A DNA stretch of 12,813 nt, from positions 1 to 12,813 of the forward strand of contig CANPWI010000029.1 in NCBI GenBank assembly GCA_947584125.1, read 5' to 3'. Below are positions 6,240 to 12,813 of this stretch, piece after piece; the stretch's first letter is position 1; every line of letters starts with the position of its first letter. Origin of the DNA: an uncultured Clostridia bacterium. GTDB taxonomy: Bacteria > Bacillota > Clostridia > TANB77 > CAG-508. Made by a program: the position numbers and the translations under genes. The notes beneath the pieces are model-generated. The model was given only the letters and a program-made list of their open reading frames with translations. It did no database searches and was not told the DNA's origin.

Positions 6240-8208
6240 ATGAATTACAAAGTACAAGGTGCGTTAAAAAAGACAAGAAAATATTTAATAATATATTTAA
6301 TATTATGGACAGTATTAAATATATTATTAGTTATGCCCGTTTCATATAGCTATGTAAATGCTAATATAAACGGGAATTTTAGCTTTAATTTGTTTCTGGA
6401 AGAATTAACTAAAGCTGTAACAAGTCCATTTGCAATAATGGGACAAACATTTTCAGGTACATATTTTGGAAATTATATAAAGTTAATGTTTGGATTTACA
6501 ATAGTATTTACAATACTAACAATTGTTGGATTATATAAATCAGCACCAAAAAATGAGTTTACAGATATAGAACATGGCTCAAGTGATTGGTCAGAACACG
6601 GAGAACAATATTCGATTCTTAGTAATAAACAAGGAATAATACTAGCAGAAAAAAATTATTTGCCAGTTGATAAAAGAGGAAATGTTAATGTACTAATTGT
6701 TGGACGGATCAGGTTCTGGTAAATCATCATCTTATTCAATACCAAATGCATATCAATGTTTAGGTTCTTATATTTTTACAGACCCAAAAGGAGAATTATA
6801 TGACAGAACAGCAGGATATTTAAAATCTAAAGGATATGAAATAAAAGTATTAAATTTAGTACAACCTCAATATAGTGATGGATATAACCCATTAATGCAT
6901 ATATCTAGTGAGCTTGATGTAGATGTTATAGCAAACACAATAGTAAAAGGACAAAAATCAGATAGCAGTTCAGATCCATATTGGGATGATATGGCAGAAA
7001 TGTTATTAAAAGCATTAATATATTATTTGATTGCAGTAAGACCAGAAGAAGAACAAAATTTAGCAAGTTGTGCAGAACTTGTAAGAGCTGCAAATAGTAA
7101 TGGAGGAAGTAACTTATTAACAGATTTAATAAATCAACTACCTTATGACCATCCTGCAAGAATGTATTATAAATCTATTGAAATAGCACCAGAAAAAACC
7201 TATGGTTCAATACTTAGCTCATTACAATCAAAGCTTGGTAAATTTGATTCAAAAGAAATTGCAGAGCTTACATCAACAGATACAATAGATTTTGATAGAA
7301 TAGGAACAAAGAAAACAGCAGTGTATGTTATATCATCAGATACACATACAGCATATGATTTCCTATTAACAATATTTTTCTCTCAAATGATACAACAATT
7401 ATATAACTTTGCAGATAACAATGGTGGACAGTTACCAGTACAAACATTCTTTATATTAGACGAGTTTGCAAACATTGGTAAAATACCTGACTTTGATAAG
7501 AAAATTTCTACAAGTAGAAGTAGAAAAATATCATTTAGTGTTATTCTTCAAAACTTAGACCAATTAGAAGCAATATATGAAAAATCTTATGAAACAATTA
7601 TAGGAAACTGTGATACACATGTATTTTTAGGAAGCAACTCACAAAAGACTGTAGAATATTTTTCAAAAGCATTAGGAGAAAAAACAATTTCAAGAGATAA
7701 TATTTCGGTTAATAAAGATAAGAGTAACCATAAACAAGGAAAGAGTATATCAGACCAAATTATGGCAAGACCATTAATGACACCAGACGAATTAAGAAGA
7801 TTTGACAATGATAAATGTATAATATTCGTAAAAGGAATAAAGCCAATTAAAGCTGATAAGTTTTATTACTTTAAACATCCAATGGCAAATCATCTAAAAT
7901 CGCTTGAAATCAGCCATAATGATATAGGAGATATTGATAGAGGAGTATGGAGAAAATATAATCCATATAATCCATATACAGAAGAAACAGAAAAATCTAA
8001 AGTAGATGACTTAAAAGTAGAATCATTAGATGATTTATTTGAGGACGAGCCAAATACTAATGATGCCAAACAAGAAAAAGAAGCACCAGTATTACCACAA
8101 AATGAAATAAATAATTTTAACAATATAGAAAAGAAACAAGAAGAGGAAAGAGATTTACAAAAAGAACTAGAAGCAAAATTTGACGAATTATTTGGACCAA
8201 TAGACTAA
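6240..8208 (+). CDS. VirD4/TraG-like type IV coupling ATPase, requires a +1 frameshift at 6705
   Basis: Coupling proteins are membrane-anchored hexameric ATPases that hand DNA or protein substrates to a type IV secretion channel. Reading with C6705 skipped gives 655 aa. Two membrane segments (about 15-36 and 82-99) are followed by Walker A GGSGSGKS (155-162), FTDPKGELYDRTAGYL, and Walker B LDEFANIGKIPDF (D407/E408) with STSRSRKISFSVILQNLDQL, typical of the VirD4-like family in Gram-positive conjugative elements (Tn1549/CD1115 type). The C terminus is acidic and coiled-coil-like. The frame breaks inside Walker A: the unshifted frame stops at 6722 after VGRIRFW, leaving only the membrane part. 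No other defect is seen. The start follows GAGAAGGTG (6224-6232). No relaxase, VirB4 or lytic transglycosylase lies nearby, so this is an isolated or remnant coupling protein. Programmed shifting, mutation and sequence error are all possible. Confidence 0.87.
6702..6708 (+). other. Candidate +1 frameshift site GGA-CGG-A in the coupling-ATPase gene
   Basis: The zero frame reads GTT GGA CGG ATC and stops five codons after the CGG begins. Skipping C6705 gives GTT GGA GGA TCA GGT TCT GGT AAA, the intact Walker A motif. tRNA-Gly on GGA would pair poorly with GAC after slipping, so a prfB-like P-site slip is unlikely. A Ty3-like mechanism fits better: the first base of a stalled CGG is left unread and tRNA-Gly takes GGA. 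This is inference from sequence alone. Confidence 0.5.
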
Positions 8209-8236
8209 AAAAGCACAAGAATATCTTGTGCTTTTT
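8208..8236. terminator. Bidirectional intrinsic terminator between the coupling-ATPase and Xre genes
   Basis: A perfect 13-bp stem (AAAAAGCACAAGA at 8208-8220 and its complement at 8224-8236) closes on a 3-nt ATA loop. It starts at the last base of the coupling-ATPase stop codon. T runs on the plus strand and A runs on the left arm make it usable for both converging genes; the Xre gene ends at 8249. Confidence 0.9.
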
Positions 8237-8248
8237 CTTTTATAAAAA

Positions 8249-8449
8249 TTATTTATTTACAATATCTCTAATATATATACCAATTTCTTCATTAGATAAA
8301 TTTAAAAAATCAATTAACTTCTTTAAAATATCTCTTCTTGGTAAATCTTCTTCTTTATCTATTCTGGCATATTGCCTTAAACTTATATTTAGCTGATCAG
8401 CCATTTGGACTTGAGTATATTTAATAGAATTTCTTTTTTCTTTTATCAT
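8249..8449 (-). CDS. Small Xre-family helix-turn-helix regulator
   Basis: This 66-aa protein is almost entirely one Cro/C1-type DNA-binding domain. The helix-turn-helix is at about residues 12-32 (TQVQMADQLNISLRQYARID), followed by the helices PRRDILKKLIDFL and EEIGIYIRDIV. The usual YxxIExG turn reads YARIDKEEDLP. There is no effector or peptidase domain, so it is probably a simple repressor or part of a mobile-element control circuit. The ribosome binding site GGAGGTAA is on the minus strand just before the ATG at 8449-8447. It is convergent with the coupling-ATPase gene and divergent from the nuclease gene at 8656. The palindrome at 8467-8481 lies right behind its start, consistent with autoregulation. 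Confidence 0.85.
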   Translation of the reverse strand: MIKEKRNSIKYTQVQMADQLNISLRQYARIDKEEDLPRRDILKKLIDFLNLSNEEIGIYIRDIVNK

Positions 8450-8466
8450 ACTATTACCTCCAAAAG

Positions 8467-8481
8467 TTTACTAACAGTAAA
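8467..8481. promoter_or_regulatory. Palindrome upstream of the Xre gene (possible operator)
   Basis: TTTACT-AAC-AGTAAA is a perfect 6-bp inverted repeat with a 3-bp centre, 18 bp upstream of the Xre ATG. The size and location suit a Cro/C1-type dimer that represses its own gene. The binding protein is inferred from proximity only. Confidence 0.4.
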
Positions 8482-8524
8482 TTTATATATAATATAATTA
8501 TCACAAATTAGAAATAATTAATAT

Positions 8525-8539
8525 TGACATTGAATGTCA
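8525..8539. promoter_or_regulatory. Palindrome TGACATT-G-AATGTCA in the divergent intergenic region
   Basis: A perfect 7-bp inverted repeat around a single central base, near the middle of the 206-bp gap between the Xre and nuclease genes. Its left part also forms a TTGACA hexamer on the plus strand (8524-8529), with only a poor -10 match (TCTATA, 8547-8552) after 17 bp. A regulator site is a better explanation than a promoter. Confidence 0.4.
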
Positions 8540-8590
8540 TACTTAATCTATAAGTAAAATAAATACTAAAAACAAATGTTCATAAAACTA

Positions 8591-8619
8591 TTGAAAAATA
8601 TTTATTAATATGATATAAA
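8591..8619 (+). promoter_or_regulatory. Promoter of the nuclease-ATPase pair
   Basis: TTGAAA (8591-8596), a 17-bp spacer and TATAAA (8614-8619) lie 36 bp before the ATG at 8656. Confidence 0.65.
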
Positions 8620-8655
8620 ATTATAAAGAAAAAAGATAAATATTAGGAGGAAAAA

Positions 8656-9729
8656 ATGAAATTTGTACATATTGCAGATATGCATTTTGATATACCATTT
8701 ACAACCTTAAATAAAAAAGAATTAGGTAATGTTAGAAGACTTGAACAAAGAAAAATATTTAAAGATATAATAGAATATATAAAAGAACATAATATTGAAT
8801 ACTTTTTTATAGCAGGAGATTTATATGAACATGAATATGTGAAAAAAAGCACAATCGAATATATTAATAACTTATTTAAAGAAATACCTAATACAAAAAT
8901 ATTTATAGCACCAGGTAACCATGACCCAGCAATAAAAAACTCATATTATAAACAATTTAGCTGGAATTCAAATGTATTTATATTTGGTAATAAAGTAGAG
9001 AAAATAGAACACCAAAATATTTGCATTTATGGTTATGGGTTTGAAGACTTTTACATGAAAAACAATAAGTTAAACGAAATTTCAAATATTGATAAAAATA
9101 AAATAAATATACTAATAACACATTGTAATTTAGATGGACAAAAAAATAATGAAACAGAATATAATCCAATAAGTAATGCAGAACTTAAAAGTTTAAATAT
9201 GGATTATATTGCAATGGGTCATATTCACAAAAAAACAGAAATATCAAATGAACAAGAAAATGCATTTTACCCAGGTAGTCCTATTTCTATGGGATTTGAC
9301 GAAATGGGAAAGCATGGTATGATAGCCGGAGAAATTGATGAAGAAAAAAAGCTAAAATTAGAGTTTATTAGCTTAGATAAAAAAGAATTTGTTTCAAAAA
9401 TATTTGATATATCAAATATTAAATCAGAAGAGGAATTAATAGAACAAATAAATTCAATAGAATTAGAACAGAATAAGTATTACAAAATTGTTTTAGTAGG
9501 AAATAGAAACTTTGAAATTAATCTATACAATATAGAAAAAAATACATACAATGAAAATATAATTAAATTTACTAATAATACTAAAATTGGAATAGACCTA
9601 GATAATTTAAAAAATGAAAGTAGCTTAAAAGGGATATTTATAAAGAATATTTTAAAGAAGATAGAAGATAATCCAGAGCAAAAAGAAAAATTACTAAATA
9701 TTTTAGAAATAGGATTAGATGCTATGTAA
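8656..9729 (+). CDS. YhaO-type metallophosphoesterase (Mre11/SbcD-family DNA nuclease)
   Basis: This is a predicted Mn2+-dependent DNA exo/endonuclease that would act with the SbcC-like ATPase encoded just downstream in processing DNA ends and hairpins. The five phosphoesterase motifs are visible: DMHFD (D8/H10), AGDLYEH (D55), PGNHDP (N88/H89), THCNLD (H156) and GHIHKK (H189/H191). The PGSPISMGFDEMGKHG segment typical of the family follows. At 357 aa it is somewhat shorter than B. subtilis YhaO or SbcD (about 400 aa), with a reduced C-terminal capping region. The ATG has a strong ribosome binding site (AGGAGG, 8645-8650). Only 15 bp separate it from the ATPase gene, which supports an operon. 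Confidence 0.88.
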   Translation: MKFVHIADMHFDIPFTTLNKKELGNVRRLEQRKIFKDIIEYIKEHNIEYFFIAGDLYEHEYVKKSTIEYINNLFKEIPNTKIFIAPGNHDPAIKNSYYKQFSWNSNVFIFGNKVEKIEHQNICIYGYGFEDFYMKNNKLNEISNIDKNKINILITHCNLDGQKNNETEYNPISNAELKSLNMDYIAMGHIHKKTEISNEQENAFYPGSPISMGFDEMGKHGMIAGEIDEEKKLKLEFISLDKKEFVSKIFDISNIKSEEELIEQINSIELEQNKYYKIVLVGNRNFEINLYNIEKNTYNENIIKFTNNTKIGIDLDNLKNESSLKGIFIKNILKKIEDNPEQKEKLLNILEIGLDAM

Positions 9730-9744
9730 TTTGGAGGAATTATT

Positions 9745-11643
9745 TTGAAAATAAATAAAATAAAAATAAATAAATTTGGAAACCTAGAAAATAAAGAGTT
9801 AGAATTTGATAATAATATAAATGTTATTTATGGAAAAAATGAAAGTGGAAAATCAACATTACTAAAATTTATAACCTCAATGTTATATGGACTATCAAAA
9901 AATAAAAATGGAAAACTAATTCCCGACATGGATAAATATACACCTTGGGAGGATGGAGATTTTTCTGGGAAAATTTATTATGAATTAAATAATGGAAAAA
10001 AATACGAAATTTATAGAGAATTTAAAAAGAAAAATGCAAAAATATTTGACGAAAATTCAAACGATATAAGTAAGGAATTTAATATAGATAAAACAAAAGG
10101 AATTCAATTTTTTTATGATCAAGTTAAAATTGATGAAGACTTATTCTTATCTACAATAGTTTCAGAGCAACAACAACTAAAATTAGATAAACAAATTCAA
10201 ACCAATTTAATACAAAAAACAGCTAATTTACTAGGAACAGGAGATGATAGTGTTTCTTTTAATAAAATAATTTCAAAACTTAATAAAAGACAAACAGAGG
10301 AAATTGGAAGCACAAGAACATTAGATAGACCAATAAATGTTATAGAAAAAAGATTAAAAGATATAAAAAATGAAATAACAGAAATAATAGAAAAACAAGA
10401 AGAAAAAGAAATTACAGAAAAAAACAAAGAAGAAATAAATAAGGAAATAAGCAAAAATGAAATTAAACTTAACATTTTAAAAGAAATAAAAAACATAAAA
10501 GAAACAGAGCTACTAGAAAAAGAAAAAATAAACATAAATAAAAATTATTTCAAAGAGTTCGATAACAAAATAGAACAAATTGAAAGTAAAATACAAGCAA
10601 ATAAAAGCATTAAAGAAGAAAAAATAGAAAATAAAAACAAAGTATTAAAAAACATACTAATACCTTGTATTTTAATTATAATATCTATTGTAATATTCAT
10701 ACTTTCTAAAAAAATAAGCTTAGGAGTAATAAGTGGTGGTATAGTTGTACTGTATTTAATAATAAACTTTATAAATAACAGAAAAATAGAAAAAAAGATA
10801 AAAGAGAAAGAAAAATTTAATAAAGACATACTAGAAGAAAGAAAAAGATTAGAAAAAGAGTTAGAAGAAAATAAAAAGATAAAAGAAGAAAAAATACTTG
10901 AAATGAAAAAACAAGAAGATATTTTAAATATTGACTATAAAAATAAGTTACAAAATATTAAAAATACATATCAAAATAAGATTGATGAATATGAATTAGA
11001 TAATATAATAGAAAATTCTAATATAAATCTATTATTTGATAGAATACAAAATAAATTAAACGAAGATAGACTAAATCTTCATAAATTAAATATAGAAGAA
11101 AAAAATATTTTAGACAAACTAGAAAAATTAGCAGAATTAAAAGAAGAAGAAAATGAATTAAAAGAAAAATATAATAGTTTACAAGAAAAAAATGAACTAA
11201 TTAACAGTGCAAAAATAGAATTAACAAATGCCTATGAAGAAATGAGAGAAAATATATCACCTAAACTAACAAGCAATTTATCACAAAATATAGCAAGTAT
11301 AACAAATGAAAAGTATAAAAATGTAAAAATAGATGATAATGGAAACATAATGGTAGAAAACCAAAGTGGAAACTATATAAATATAGAAAATTTAAGTATT
11401 GGAACAATAGAACAATTATATTTATCTTTAAGATTTAGCTTTGCAGAAGGAATAAGCAAAGAAAAATTACCAATAATGTTAGATGAAGCATTTGCATATT
11501 TTGATGATACAAGATTAATAAATATCTTAAAATTCTTAAACAATAAATTTACAGATAGGCAAATATTTATTTTTACATGTACAAAAAGAGAACAAGAAAG
11601 TTTAGAAAAACTAAATATTGGTTATAATTTAATAAATTTATAA
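9745..11643 (+). CDS. YhaN-type SbcC/Rad50-like ATPase with membrane hairpin
   Basis: This is the predicted ATPase partner of the nuclease at 8656. The N-terminal half-ATPase has Walker A GKNESGKST (30-38). A long Lys/Glu-rich coiled coil follows, interrupted by two hydrophobic segments (about 304-320 and 326-342) that would anchor the complex in the membrane, a trait of YhaN rather than SbcC. The C-terminal half has the signature LSIGTIEQ (from 550), Walker B LPIMLDEAFAYFDD (D580/E581) and a late FTCTKRE segment. At 632 aa it is much shorter than B. subtilis YhaN (over 900 aa), mainly through a shorter coiled coil, and no CxxC zinc hook is seen. The start is TTG at 9745, 7 nt after GGAGG (9733-9737); an MKINKIKINKFG N terminus fits the family. 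Confidence 0.87.
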   Translation: MKINKIKINKFGNLENKELEFDNNINVIYGKNESGKSTLLKFITSMLYGLSKNKNGKLIPDMDKYTPWEDGDFSGKIYYELNNGKKYEIYREFKKKNAKIFDENSNDISKEFNIDKTKGIQFFYDQVKIDEDLFLSTIVSEQQQLKLDKQIQTNLIQKTANLLGTGDDSVSFNKIISKLNKRQTEEIGSTRTLDRPINVIEKRLKDIKNEITEIIEKQEEKEITEKNKEEINKEISKNEIKLNILKEIKNIKETELLEKEKININKNYFKEFDNKIEQIESKIQANKSIKEEKIENKNKVLKNILIPCILIIISIVIFILSKKISLGVISGGIVVLYLIINFINNRKIEKKIKEKEKFNKDILEERKRLEKELEENKKIKEEKILEMKKQEDILNIDYKNKLQNIKNTYQNKIDEYELDNIIENSNINLLFDRIQNKLNEDRLNLHKLNIEEKNILDKLEKLAELKEEENELKEKYNSLQEKNELINSAKIELTNAYEEMRENISPKLTSNLSQNIASITNEKYKNVKIDDNGNIMVENQSGNYINIENLSIGTIEQLYLSLRFSFAEGISKEKLPIMLDEAFAYFDDTRLINILKFLNNKFTDRQIFIFTCTKREQESLEKLNIGYNLINL

Positions 11644-11678
11644 TATAAATGCTAGCAAGCTGAAATATATAACAATTT

Positions 11679-11714
11679 ACGAAAAATAGCTATTGAAAAA
11701 TAGCTATTTTTCGT
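11679..11714. terminator. Perfect 16-bp hairpin with GAAA loop between the ATPase gene and prfA
   Basis: ACGAAAAATAGCTATT (11679-11694), a GAAA tetraloop and the exact complement (11699-11714) form a strong stem 35 bp after the ATPase stop. The right arm carries a run of five T, but no T tract follows the stem, so termination would depend on the lower part of the hairpin. The loop and right arm double as the -35 box and spacer of the prfA promoter. Confidence 0.6.
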
Positions 11715-11721
11715 GTATAAT
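11693..11721 (+). promoter_or_regulatory. prfA promoter embedded in the hairpin
   Basis: TTGAAA (11693-11698), an exact 17-bp spacer and a perfect TATAAT (11716-11721) lie 32 bp upstream of the prfA ATG. The spacer is essentially the right arm of the 16-bp inverted repeat, so promoter and terminator occupy the same DNA. Confidence 0.75.
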
Positions 11722-11753
11722 ACATATATTAATAAATGGAGGGACGAAGATAA

Positions 11754-12812
11754 ATGTTTCGAAAATTAGATGATGTAGAAAAAAGATATGATGAATTAAC
11801 AATAAAAATTAGTGACCCAGAGGTTATTGCTGATAATAGACAATGGCAAAAACTAATGAAAGAGCATGCTGATATGACACCAATAGTTGAAAAATATAGA
11901 GAATATAAAAAAGTAAATCAAAGTTTAGAAGAAGCAAAATTAATGCTTGATGACCCAGAACTAAAAGAACTTGCTGAGATGGATATACAAGAAGCAAAAG
12001 AAAAATTACCAATACTTGAAGAAGAACTAAAAATATTATTAATTCCAAAAGATATAAATGATGATAAAGATATAATATGCGAAATAAGAGGTGGAGCAGG
12101 AGGAGAAGAAGCAGCTTTATTTGCAGGTACATTATTTAGAATGTACTCTATGTATGCAGAAAGAAAACATTGGAAACTAGAAGTATTAAATGAAAATGAA
12201 ACAGGGCTTGGAGGATACAAGGAAATTTCATTTATGGTAACAGGAAAAGGTGCATACAGTAGATTAAAATTTGAAAGTGGAGTTCATAGAGTACAAAGAG
12301 TTCCAGATACAGAAAGTAGTGGTAGAATTCATACATCCACAGCAACTGTTGCAGTATTACCAGTAGTAGAAGATGTAGAAATAGAAATAAATCCAGCAGA
12401 TATAAAAATGGATGTATATAGAGCTTCAGGTGCAGGTGGACAACATGTAAATAAAACATCTTCAGCAGTAAGATTAACACATATTCCAACAGGAATAGTA
12501 GCAGAATGTCAAACAGAAAGGTCACAATTACAAAATAGAGAATATGCTATGAGATTACTACGCTCAAGATTATATGAAATTCAGCAAAAAGAACAAGAAG
12601 AAGAACTTGCAAAAGAAAGAAAAAGTCAAGTAGGTTCAGGAGATAGAAGCGAAAAAATAAGAACATACAATTATCCACAAGGAAGAATTACAGACCATAG
12701 AATAGGACTTAGTATATTTCAATTTGAGGATTTCTTAAATGGAAACTTAGATGAAATGATAGACAGTTTAATAGCACAAGATAGAGCAGAAAAATTAAAA
12801 GGTGAAGAATAA
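11754..12812 (+). CDS. prfA: Peptide chain release factor 1 (RF1)
   Basis: This factor recognises UAA and UAG in the ribosomal A site and triggers peptidyl-tRNA hydrolysis. At 352 aa it is close to the usual length (about 355-360). Motifs in order are the N-terminal helical domain, RGGAGGEEAALFA, the stop-codon-reading PxT motif as PDT in RVQRVPDTES, and the catalytic GGQ in GAGGQHVNKTSSAVR. A typical C terminus follows (KIRTYNYPQGRITDHRI). The PxT form, and the absence of RF2's SPF motif and of an in-frame UGA shift site, identify it as RF1 rather than RF2. The ATG at 11754 is 10 nt after GGAGGG (11738-11743). The gene ends one base before the window edge. Confidence 0.96.
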   Translation: MFRKLDDVEKRYDELTIKISDPEVIADNRQWQKLMKEHADMTPIVEKYREYKKVNQSLEEAKLMLDDPELKELAEMDIQEAKEKLPILEEELKILLIPKDINDDKDIICEIRGGAGGEEAALFAGTLFRMYSMYAERKHWKLEVLNENETGLGGYKEISFMVTGKGAYSRLKFESGVHRVQRVPDTESSGRIHTSTATVAVLPVVEDVEIEINPADIKMDVYRASGAGGQHVNKTSSAVRLTHIPTGIVAECQTERSQLQNREYAMRLLRSRLYEIQQKEQEEELAKERKSQVGSGDRSEKIRTYNYPQGRITDHRIGLSIFQFEDFLNGNLDEMIDSLIAQDRAEKLKGEE

Positions 12813-12813
12813 A

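Noticed and set aside
8524..8552. Second plus-strand promoter (TTGACA at 8524)
   Set aside because: The -10 candidate after 17 bp (TCTATA) is poor and the hexamer is part of a palindrome; the promoter at 8591-8619 is better and closer to the gene.
10197..10829. Leftward ORFs opposite the coiled-coil ATPase
   Set aside because: Serine-, phenylalanine- and isoleucine-rich translations are the expected antisense of A-rich Lys/Glu codons. They have no ribosome binding sites.

Overview
The window is a very A+T-rich (roughly three quarters A+T by eye) piece of a Gram-positive, endospore-forming bacterium, most likely an uncultured gut-type member of the Clostridia. The grounds are AGA-dominated arginine codons, strong GGAGG-type ribosome binding sites, consensus sigma-A promoters with 17-bp spacers, an alpha/beta-type small acid-soluble spore protein (SASP) gene, and chromosomal housekeeping genes (murF, a dnaJ-family gene, prfA). 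No rRNA, tRNA or CRISPR array was seen.

Layout. Positions 1-571 are almost gene-free. They hold the first seven codons of a leftward gene with its promoter, a 32-bp tandem repeat array overlapping that promoter's -35 box, two GC-rich inverted-repeat-bounded elements, a perfect 19-bp inverted repeat, and a rightward promoter. Next comes a 638-aa protein with an N-terminal arginine-type ADP-ribosyltransferase domain (R-STS-ExE motifs) and a long charged coiled-coil tail (572-2488). It is followed by a SASP gene with a strong terminator (2619-2833), murF (2917-4281) and a class II dnaJ/cbpA-like gene (4343-5249). A second transcription unit (promoter 5268-5296) carries two unrecognised small proteins and a VirD4/TraG-like coupling ATPase (5360-8208), ending in a bidirectional terminator. 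A small leftward Xre-type regulator follows (8249-8449). Then come a rightward pair, a YhaO-type Mre11/SbcD nuclease and a YhaN-type membrane-anchored SbcC-like ATPase (8656-11643), and finally prfA, encoding peptide chain release factor 1 (11754-12812).

Main observation. Two otherwise intact genes, dnaJ-like and virD4/traG-like, each need exactly one +1 frameshift. Both shifts fall at an in-frame CGG followed by A (CTT-CGG-A at 5003-5009 and GGA-CGG-A at 6702-6708), where skipping the C restores a conserved glycine GGA codon. I looked at every CGG triplet I could find on the coding strands. In about 3,800 codons, CGG is in frame nowhere else; all other occurrences span codon boundaries. This suggests that CGG is unassigned or starved in this organism and acts as a +1 frameshift signal. 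Two coincidental single-C insertions (mutation or assembly error) are the null hypothesis.

How the genes relate. murF and prfA are core functions. The SASP indicates sporulation. The ADP-ribosyltransferase, the repeat-rich leader and the coupling protein without relaxase or other type IV secretion genes look like accessory DNA between core genes. No complete conjugative element is visible.
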